Positions 7,179 to 12,219 of a DNA stretch of 15,016 nucleotides are shown piece after piece. The stretch comes from an uncultured Lautropia sp. (lineage in GTDB: Bacteria; Pseudomonadota; Gammaproteobacteria; Burkholderiales; Burkholderiaceae_E): assembly GCA_938046755.1 (NCBI GenBank), contig CALIXC010000216.1, positions 1-15,016 of the forward strand. The letters are read 5' to 3'. The notes beneath the pieces are model-generated. The model ran no database searches, was not told where the DNA came from, and was given only the letters and a program-made list of their open reading frames with translations. Within the stretch, counting starts at the first letter, position 1. Each line of letters begins with the position of its first letter. A program made the translations under genes and the position numbers.

Positions 7179-8645
7179 CTAGTTGAAGACCGACACGAAG
7201 TTGCCCAGTTCGACCTGAACCGACTTGGTCTGCGTGTAGTGCATCAGCGTCTGGAGGCCGTTCTCGCGGCCGATGCCGGACTGCTTGTAGCCGCCCACCG
7301 GCATCTGGGCGGGGGATTCGCCCCAGGTGTTGAGCCAGCAGATGCCGGCCTCCAGCTGGCCGATGACGCGGTGGGCGCGTTTGAGGTCCGGCGTGACCAG
7401 GCCGGCAGCCAGGCCGTAGGGCGTGCGGTTGGCGCGCTCGATGACTTCGGCCTCGGTCTCGAAGGACAGGATGCTCATGACCGGCCCGAAGATCTCTTCC
7501 TGCACAATCTTCATGTCGTCACGGCAGTCGGTGAAGACGGTGGGGGCCACGAAGGCGCCCTGGGCCAGGGCGCCGGTCTCGATCCGGTGGCCACCGCAGA
7601 GCAGGCGGGCGCCTTGTTCCTTGCCGGATTCAATGTAAGTGAGCACTTTCTTCATGTGCGGGAAACTGACCAGCGGGCCGAAGTTCGTGCTGTCTTCCAG
7701 CGGGTGGCCGATCCGGATGCGGGCGACGCGGGCCAGCACGGCCTCCTCGAAGCGCGCCTTGAGCGCGGCGTGGACGAAGACGCGGGTGCCGTTGGTGCAG
7801 ACCTGGCCACTGCTGTAGAAGTTGGCCATCATGGCGATGTTGGCTGCCAGGTCGATGTCGGCGTCCTCGAAGACGATGAGCGGGGACTTGCCGCCCAGCT
7901 CCATGGTGACGTCCTTGAGCGACGAGGCGGCGGCACTGGCCATCACCTTCTTGCCGGTGGCCACGCCGCCGGTGAAGGAGATCTTGGCGATGTCGGGATG
8001 CTGGCTGAGCGCCTGGCCGACCCGCCAGTCACCCTGCACCACGTTGAAGACGCCGGCCGGCAGGCCCGCTTCCAGGAAGATTTCGGCCAGATGGGGGGCC
8101 GACAGCGGCGTGACCTCGCTGGGCTTGAAGATCATGGCGTTGCCGGCGGCCAGCGCCGGGGCCGACTTCCACATGGCAATCTGGATGGGGTAGTTCCAGG
8201 CGCCGATGCCAGCCACCACGCCCAGCGGTTCCTGGCGCGTGTAGACGAAGCTGGTGGGGCGCAGCGGGATCTGACGGCCCTCGATGGCCACGGCCAGCCC
8301 CGCGTAGTACTCGATCACGTCGGCGCCGGTGACGATGTCCACAGCCCGAGTCTCGGACAGGGGCTTGCCGGTGTCGCGGCTTTCCAGCTCGGCCAGCTCG
8401 TGGTTGGCGGCGCGCAGCAGTTCGACGGCGCGATTGAGGATGCGGGCCCGCTCGACCGGAGTGAGGGCGGCCCAGGCCTGCTGGCCCTGCCGGGCGCTGG
8501 CCACGGCGTTGTCGACGTCGGTGTCGGTGGCCGCCTGGATCTCGGCCAGCACCTCGCCCGTAGCGGGGTCGATGGTCTCGAAGCGTTCAGCATCGGCGCG
8601 TTCGGGGATGTAACGGCCATCGATGAAGGAAGTAAGCAGAGGCAT
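7179..8645 (-). CDS. betB: Betaine aldehyde dehydrogenase
   Basis: This NAD(P)-dependent cytoplasmic enzyme oxidises betaine aldehyde to glycine betaine, the second step of osmoprotectant synthesis from choline. It has 488 residues, against about 490 for characterised BetB. Aldehyde dehydrogenase features are all present: Asn151 in GAWNYP, the FTGG nucleotide-binding turn at about 224-227, the general base Glu249 in MELGGKSP, and the nucleophile Cys283 in GQVCTNGTR. The start at 8645 matches the family N terminus. An in-frame ATG at 8714 would read through the palindromes upstream and is unlikely. No good Shine-Dalgarno sequence precedes either start. It is the first gene of the leftward betB-betA-betT cluster, and two palindromes upstream probably control it. 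A related aminoaldehyde dehydrogenase is possible from sequence alone, but the neighbours settle it. Confidence 0.95.
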   Translation of the reverse strand: MPLLTSFIDGRYIPERADAERFETIDPATGEVLAEIQAATDTDVDNAVASARQGQQAWAALTPVERARILNRAVELLRAANHELAELESRDTGKPLSETRAVDIVTGADVIEYYAGLAVAIEGRQIPLRPTSFVYTRQEPLGVVAGIGAWNYPIQIAMWKSAPALAAGNAMIFKPSEVTPLSAPHLAEIFLEAGLPAGVFNVVQGDWRVGQALSQHPDIAKISFTGGVATGKKVMASAAASSLKDVTMELGGKSPLIVFEDADIDLAANIAMMANFYSSGQVCTNGTRVFVHAALKARFEEAVLARVARIRIGHPLEDSTNFGPLVSFPHMKKVLTYIESGKEQGARLLCGGHRIETGALAQGAFVAPTVFTDCRDDMKIVQEEIFGPVMSILSFETEAEVIERANRTPYGLAAGLVTPDLKRAHRVIGQLEAGICWLNTWGESPAQMPVGGYKQSGIGRENGLQTLMHYTQTKSVQVELGNFVSVFN

Positions 8646-8680
8646 GGCAATGTCTTGAAGAACTGTTCGGGTAACGGTAA

Positions 8681-8711
8681 TTTGCCGGCAAACAATAGAA
8701 ATTGCTGGCAA
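8681..8711. promoter_or_regulatory. Pair of palindromic operator candidates upstream of betB
   Basis: TTTGCCGGCAAA (8681-8692) is a perfect 12-bp palindrome. A near copy, TTGCTGGCAA (8702-8711), lies with its centre exactly 20 bp away, two helical turns, so both would face the same side of the DNA. The first is centred about 41 bp before the betB start codon. This is what a cooperative dimeric repressor or activator site looks like. The sequence does not resemble the BetI-type site I recall (a TTGAAC-GTTCAA core), so the regulator is unknown. Confidence 0.6.
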
Positions 8712-8880
8712 CATGCCTTCATTGTCTTTGATTTGTCCGCATCGTGCAGGATTACCCCTTCATCGCCGTCGGTTGGCCGGGGTTTGCCCGGGGGTGATCG
8801 GCCTGAAAGGGGCTCTGTCCCTGATGCTGCGGGAGAGGAAGGGCGGCGCGTCGTACAATGGCGGGTTTGCAGCGCCGCGG

Positions 8881-8931
8881 CACCGTGAGGGTGGCCGGGG
8901 GGTAGCCCGGATTGCCTGCCGTCGTGGCGGG
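8881..8931 (+). other. Possible structured mRNA leader of the ABC operon
   Basis: Three adjacent inverted repeats lie 43-93 bp before the binding-protein start: CACC/GGTG (8881-8884, 8890-8893), CCGGG/CCCGG (8895-8899, 8906-8910) and CCTGCC/GGCGGG (8915-8920, 8926-8931, one G-U pair). GCACC (8880-8884) could instead pair with GGTGC (8930-8934), closing a junction. It matches no riboswitch class that I recognise, and short stems are expected in GC-rich DNA. Confidence 0.25.
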
Positions 8932-8973
8932 TGCTCCAATACGGAGTTTTCAGGTTTCAAGACGGGTCTCATC

Positions 8974-9741
8974 ATGAATCTTTTTCGTTCGGTCCTGGCA
9001 GGTGTGTGTGTGGCGCTGGCGGCGTCGGGGGTCCAGGCACGGTCCTGGGCGGACATCGAGAAGAGCGGCACGCTGATCGCGGCCACCGGCGGTGATCTCA
9101 AGCCCTTCAACTACTTCGAGGGCAAGCAGCTTACCGGCTTCGAGGTGGAGCTGACCGACGCCATCGCGAAGAAGCTGGGCCTGAAGGTGGAGTGGAAGGT
9201 GCTGAGCTTCGACTCGCTGCTGGCCGGCCTGCAGCGTGACCGCTGGGATCTGGCCATCTCGTCGCACGGCATCACTGAGGAGCGCGCCAAGGTGGTGGAC
9301 TTCACCAACCCGCATTACTGCGGCGGTGCCACCATCGTCTCGAAGGACGGCAAAGTGGCCAAGGCGGCCGATCTGGCCGGCAAGACCGTGGCTGTGCAGA
9401 CTGGCACCTCCTATCTGGAGCGGCTGCGCAAGATGGACGGCATCGGCTCGGTGCGCAACTTTCCGCTGGACCGTGACGCGCGTGCAGCCACCGTCAGTGG
9501 CCGGGCCGATGCTTGGGTGACGGACAAGTTCGTGGCCATGGAGGCCATCAAGCTGGTGCCGGATTCGGGCCTGCAGCAGGGCGAGATCCTCTTCCCCGAG
9601 AAGATGGCCGGGGCCATGAGCAAGGGCAACACTGAGCTGGTCAAGGCCTTCAACAAGGGTCTAGCCGAGGTGATGGCTGACGGCACGTACGAGAAACTGT
9701 CGAAGAAATACTTCGAACAGGACATCCGCTGCAAGGACTGA
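8974..9741 (+). CDS. Periplasmic amino-acid-binding protein of an ABC importer
   Basis: This family 3 solute-binding protein has 255 residues, the usual length. Residues 1-22 form a Sec signal peptide ending VQA, with no lipobox, so the product is a soluble periplasmic protein. The two lobes show the family landmarks: FNYFEG and LTGFEVEL near the N terminus, Arg104 in ITEERAKVVDF (usually binds the ligand carboxylate), TGTSY at about 143-147, and Asp184 in the DAWVTD segment (usually binds the ligand amino group). These residues suggest an alpha-amino acid ligand, but which one is not readable. I chose ATG 8974 because the signal peptide begins there; the frame is open back to 8713 but those codons look non-coding. 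The ribosome binding site is weak. The permease gene follows after 63 bp. Confidence 0.93.
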   Translation: MNLFRSVLAGVCVALAASGVQARSWADIEKSGTLIAATGGDLKPFNYFEGKQLTGFEVELTDAIAKKLGLKVEWKVLSFDSLLAGLQRDRWDLAISSHGITEERAKVVDFTNPHYCGGATIVSKDGKVAKAADLAGKTVAVQTGTSYLERLRKMDGIGSVRNFPLDRDARAATVSGRADAWVTDKFVAMEAIKLVPDSGLQQGEILFPEKMAGAMSKGNTELVKAFNKGLAEVMADGTYEKLSKKYFEQDIRCKD

Positions 9742-9804
9742 GCCTGCCTTCGGTCCAGGTCTCTGACAACACTCCCCCTCACCTTCCGCCGGTGTTCCCC
9801 CATC

Positions 9805-10593
9805 ATGATGTTCTTTCTTTCCCGGTGGCCAGCAGGCTGGTCCCGACAGAGCCGCTGTACCCTGGCCATTGTGCTGGGCGTGGCGCTGTTGCTGCTGCTG
9901 ATGTGCTTCATCGACATCCCGCTCTCGAAGATGCCGGAGCCGATCGCCGAGAATGCGGAACTGTTTGCCGAAGGCAGCCGGATCACGGTCTACCTGACGC
10001 TGGTCTCCGGGCTGGCGGGCCTGGTGCTGGGGGTGCTGGGGGCGCTGGGGCGGCTGTCGGGCATTGCGCCAGTCCGCTGGGTGGCCGGGCTCTACATCTG
10101 GGTCATTCGGGGCACGCCACTGCTGGTGCAGGTGCTGTTCGTCTTTCTGGCCCTGCCCGAGCTGCTGCCCTGGCTCAAGCTCGATGACTTCACCTCGGCC
10201 TGCGTGGCGCTGGCCTTCAACGCCGGGGCCTACAACGCCGAGTCCATCCGCGCGGGCCTGCTGGCCGTGCCGCGCGGCCAGACCGAGGCGGCCCGCTCGC
10301 TGGGTCTGTCGAACTGGCACACCTTCTGGGACGTGATCTTCCCGCAGGCCTTCAAGATTGCCCTGCCGCCGCTGGTGAACAACTTCATCGCGCTGCTGAA
10401 GGATTCGTCGTTGGCCTACGCCATCGGTGTGGTGGAGCTGACCAACGTGGCCAACCGCATCCAGTCCTCCACCTTCCAGCCCATTCCGCCGCTGGTCACG
10501 GCAGCGGTCATCTACCTGCTGCTGACCACCGTGCTCACGCAGATTTCCACCGCCGTGGAACACCGGATGGACGTGGAGGGGCGCCAGAAATGA
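9805..10593 (+). CDS. Permease of a polar amino-acid ABC importer
   Basis: This HisM/GlnP-type inner-membrane permease has 262 residues. It has a membrane segment at about 19-36, then a core of about four further segments between 60 and 248. The motif RGTPLLVQ (102-109) is characteristic of the amino-acid permease family. The EAA loop that docks with the ATPase is at about 158-180 (GQTEAARSLGLS onward, with the conserved Gly). Only one permease gene is present, so it probably works as a homodimer (family knowledge). Two ATGs, 9805 and 9808, are adjacent and neither has a good Shine-Dalgarno sequence, so the start is uncertain by one codon. The stop overlaps the ATPase start by 4 bp (ATGA), implying translational coupling. 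Confidence 0.93.
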   Translation: MMFFLSRWPAGWSRQSRCTLAIVLGVALLLLLMCFIDIPLSKMPEPIAENAELFAEGSRITVYLTLVSGLAGLVLGVLGALGRLSGIAPVRWVAGLYIWVIRGTPLLVQVLFVFLALPELLPWLKLDDFTSACVALAFNAGAYNAESIRAGLLAVPRGQTEAARSLGLSNWHTFWDVIFPQAFKIALPPLVNNFIALLKDSSLAYAIGVVELTNVANRIQSSTFQPIPPLVTAAVIYLLLTTVLTQISTAVEHRMDVEGRQK

Positions 10594-11363
10594 GCCAGGC
10601 AGACATGAACCAGGACAAGCGCGCCGGCAGCCCCCTGATCGAGGTGAGCCACGTCAGCAAGTGCTTCGGCGAGCATCAGGTGCTGACCGACGTGACGGCG
10701 GATTTCAACGCCGGCGAGGTGGCCGTGATCGTCGGTGCCTCCGGCTCGGGCAAGAGCACCTTCCTGCGGATGCTGAACCGGCTGGAGCGTCATGATGCCG
10801 GCCGCATCGTCATCGACGGCATTGAGGTTGATGATGACCGCCAGCGGCTGGAAGCCCTGCGCAAGGAAGTGGGCATGGTGTTCCAGCAGTTCAACCTGTT
10901 CTCGCACCTGTCGGTGCTGGACAACCTTACGCTGGCGCCGCGCCGCGTGCGCAAGCTCTCGCGCGAGGAGGCCCGTGAACGGGCCATGGCGCTTCTGACC
11001 CGCGTGGGTCTGGAAGATCATGCTCACAAGTACCCGCACGCGCTCTCGGGCGGTCAGCAGCAGCGTGTGGCCATTGCCCGGGCGCTGGCTATGCAGCCGC
11101 GCGTGATGCTCTTTGATGAGCCCACCTCGGCGCTGGATCCGGAAATGGTGAAGGAAGTGCTGGACGTGATGCGCCAGCTGGCCGATTCCGGCATGACCAT
11201 GCTGGTGGTGACGCACGAGATGGGCTTTGCCCGCGAGGTGGCCGACCGCGTGCTGTTCTTCGATGATGGCCGCATCGCCTTCGAGGCGCCGCCCGCCGAC
11301 TTCTTCGGCGGCCGGCACGACAACGCCCGCGTCAAGGCTTTCCTGAGTCGCGTGGCGCACTGA
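10590..11363 (+). CDS. ATP-binding subunit of a polar amino-acid ABC importer
   Basis: This cytoplasmic ATPase, 257 residues, energises the importer. All motifs are intact: Walker A GASGSGKST (49-57), Q-loop Gln99 in VFQQFNLF, signature LSGGQQQ (152-158), Walker B VMLFDE (172-177), D-loop SALD (180-183) and H-loop His209. The close match to GlnQ/HisP, including FNLF after the Q-loop, places it in the polar amino-acid class. The start overlaps the permease stop by 4 bp, and GGAGGGG (10575-10581) lies 8 bp upstream. A second in-frame ATG at 10605 is less well placed. It is the last gene of the operon. Confidence 0.96.
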   Translation: MSQADMNQDKRAGSPLIEVSHVSKCFGEHQVLTDVTADFNAGEVAVIVGASGSGKSTFLRMLNRLERHDAGRIVIDGIEVDDDRQRLEALRKEVGMVFQQFNLFSHLSVLDNLTLAPRRVRKLSREEARERAMALLTRVGLEDHAHKYPHALSGGQQQRVAIARALAMQPRVMLFDEPTSALDPEMVKEVLDVMRQLADSGMTMLVVTHEMGFAREVADRVLFFDDGRIAFEAPPADFFGGRHDNARVKAFLSRVAH

Positions 11364-11378
11364 CAGCCGCGGGGCTGT
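11363..11378 (+). terminator. Weak terminator-like hairpin after the ABC operon
   Basis: ACAGCC (11363-11368) and GGCTGT (11373-11378) form a 6-bp stem with a 4-base loop directly at the ATPase stop codon. Only TTC follows, so there is no real U-tract. It may be part of a Rho-dependent end or chance. Confidence 0.25.
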
Positions 11379-11409
11379 TCAGAAGAGAGGTGGCTTTGGC
11401 GTGCAGCTT

Positions 11410-11444
11410 TTGATAGGATGTTTCATGTAACGGTTACATGAAAC
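11410..11444 (+). promoter_or_regulatory. Toxin-antitoxin promoter/operator with a 25-bp palindrome
   Basis: GTTTCATGTAAC (11420-11431) and GTTACATGAAAC (11433-11444) form a palindrome with 12-bp arms around a single central G at 11432. It ends 14 bp before the antitoxin ATG. A -35-like TTGATA lies at 11410-11415, and the palindrome covers where the -10 would be (TTACAT at 11434-11439 with 18-bp spacing is a poor match). Type II antitoxins normally repress their own operon from such a site, so this is very probably the autoregulatory operator. The exact promoter is inference. Confidence 0.75.
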
Positions 11445-11446
11445 GC

Positions 11447-11452
11447 AGGAGG
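11447..11452 (+). promoter_or_regulatory. Ribosome binding site that fixes the antitoxin start
   Basis: AGGAGG, a full Shine-Dalgarno sequence, lies 6 bp before the ATG at 11459. The in-frame ATG at 11438 lies inside the operator palindrome and upstream of this site, so it is rejected as the start. Confidence 0.8.
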
Positions 11453-11458
11453 CCTGTC

Positions 11459-11671
11459 ATGCACGTCAATGAGCGAGTCAGGAAGCACCGTGATGCCTTG
11501 AGACAGAGCGGACTGCGCCCCTTGCAGATCTGGGTGCCCGATACTCGTCGGGCGGGCTTCGAGGATGAGTACCGTCGAGAGGCGGCGCGACTGGTGCAGG
11601 CCGATCGTGATGATGCCAGCCTTGGGTCGATGATGGACGAAGCTCTGGCGGACGTGGACGGCTGGGAATGA
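11459..11671 (+). CDS. MazE-like antitoxin (DUF3018 type)
   Basis: This 70-residue antitoxin should bind and neutralise the toxin encoded next to it and repress the operon. It opens with NERVRKHRDALRQSGLRP, followed by QIWVPDTRR, a pattern I recognise from the MazE-like DUF3018 family that pairs with MazF/PemK toxins. The N-terminal half is basic and should bind DNA. The C-terminal half (from about residue 48) is acidic, with DRDD and DEALADVDGW, and should wrap the toxin. The toxin start codon overlaps its stop by 4 bp (ATGA, 11668-11671), so the two are translationally coupled with the antitoxin first, as is usual. Assignment rests on motif and context, not a database search. Confidence 0.85.
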   Translation: MHVNERVRKHRDALRQSGLRPLQIWVPDTRRAGFEDEYRREAARLVQADRDDASLGSMMDEALADVDGWE

Positions 11672-11994
11672 AGCGCGGAGACTTCGTCACCATCGCTGTG
11701 CAGGGAGACTTCGGAAAGCCGCGCCCCGCCCTGGTGATCCAGACCGATAGAGTGGGTGATGATTTTCCCAGCGTGACAGTGCTGCCCGTGACCAGTACGG
11801 TCGTGCCGGGACAGCTCATCCGCGTGACCGTGGTGCCATCGGCAGAGAATGGCCTTCAGAAAGTCTCGCAGGTCATGGTGGACAAGGCCATGACGGTCAA
11901 GCGCGAAAAAATCGGCGAAACGCTTGGGGCGATTGATGCCGATGGCATGAAAGAGGTCGAACGCAATCTGGCAGTCTTCCTGGGCATTGCCTAG
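11668..11994 (+). CDS. MazF/PemK-family toxin (mRNA endoribonuclease)
   Basis: The 108-residue protein fits the MazF/PemK fold: it begins MKRGDFVTI, then a loop with KPRPALVIQTD (17-27) and the strand VLPVTST (38-44). Arg19 and Thr42 are in the places of the catalytic Arg and Thr/Ser of MazF (family knowledge). Such toxins cut mRNA at short specific sequences and halt growth unless bound by the antitoxin; the cut site here cannot be predicted. The motifs look intact, so it is probably active. The region is visibly less GC-rich than its neighbours (for example GATTTTCC and GAAAAAATC), which hints at acquisition by transfer. The TAG stop shares a CTAG tetramer (11991-11994) with the stop of the convergent oxidoreductase remnant. 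Confidence 0.9.
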   Translation: MKRGDFVTIAVQGDFGKPRPALVIQTDRVGDDFPSVTVLPVTSTVVPGQLIRVTVVPSAENGLQKVSQVMVDKAMTVKREKIGETLGAIDADGMKEVERNLAVFLGIA

Positions 11995-12137
11995 GCACCT
12001 GAGTTTGCCAGCTCCGTCACCACCTGCTCGAAGGTGAGGGGCTCCCGGCCGATGAGCCGGGGCAGGTCCTGGTCGTTCAGCAGGCGGACGACCTGTCCGC
12101 CGATGTGGCCGCTGGCGCCGGTGATGGCCAGTTGCAT
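11991..12137 (-). pseudogene. Internally deleted NAD(P)H-binding oxidoreductase remnant (QorB/NmrA type)
   Basis: This 48-codon reading frame starts with MQLAITGASGHIGGQVVRLL, the beta-alpha-beta NAD(P)-binding opening of the NmrA/QorB (YtfG) family (GASGHIGG corresponds to GxxGxxG). After about 26 residues it passes straight into LIGREPLTF, which resembles the far C-terminal end of the same family (LIGRPTTPL in relatives). About 230 residues of the usual ~285 are absent, with the frame kept. AGGAG remains 7 bp before the ATG, so it could still be translated, but it could not fold as an enzyme. A GC dyad CCCGGC/GCCGGG (12044-12049, 12056-12061) sits at the apparent join, about codons 26-31. 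It could instead be a functional small ORF; I think a remnant is more likely. Confidence 0.65.
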
Positions 12138-12219
12138 GTCGTTTCTCCTGGATGATCCCTGGAAGAACCATCATGCCAGAAGGAACGGAAGGACGGCAGC
12201 GAACGCCCCCAGGCGGTCG

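Larger units (their letters stand above)
8646..8973. other. Divergent control region between betB and the ABC importer operon
   Basis: This 328-bp stretch separates betB (minus) from the amino-acid ABC operon (plus). The betB side holds two similar palindromes. The ABC side holds a GC-rich stretch with three adjacent potential hairpins just before the binding-protein gene. A TACAAT hexamer at 8854-8859 resembles a -10 box for the plus strand but has no matching -35. No gene is supported here: plus-strand codons upstream of 8974 are open but not protein-like. Confidence 0.6.

Noticed and set aside
8854..8859. TACAAT as a firm -10 promoter box for the ABC operon
   Set aside because: No -35-like hexamer lies 16-18 bp upstream (GGGAGA and neighbours), so it is mentioned only as a possibility.
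7053..8888. A 611-codon plus-strand open frame opposite betB
   Set aside because: It is antisense to an intact aldehyde dehydrogenase, has low-complexity composition and shows no recognisable domain.
8713..8973. N-terminal extension of the amino-acid-binding protein back to ATG 8713
   Set aside because: The signal peptide starts at 8974; the upstream codons encode a basic, non-secretory stretch and overlap the betB control region.
11438..11458. Antitoxin start at ATG 11438
   Set aside because: It lies within the operator palindrome and before the AGGAGG site, which is spaced correctly for 11459.
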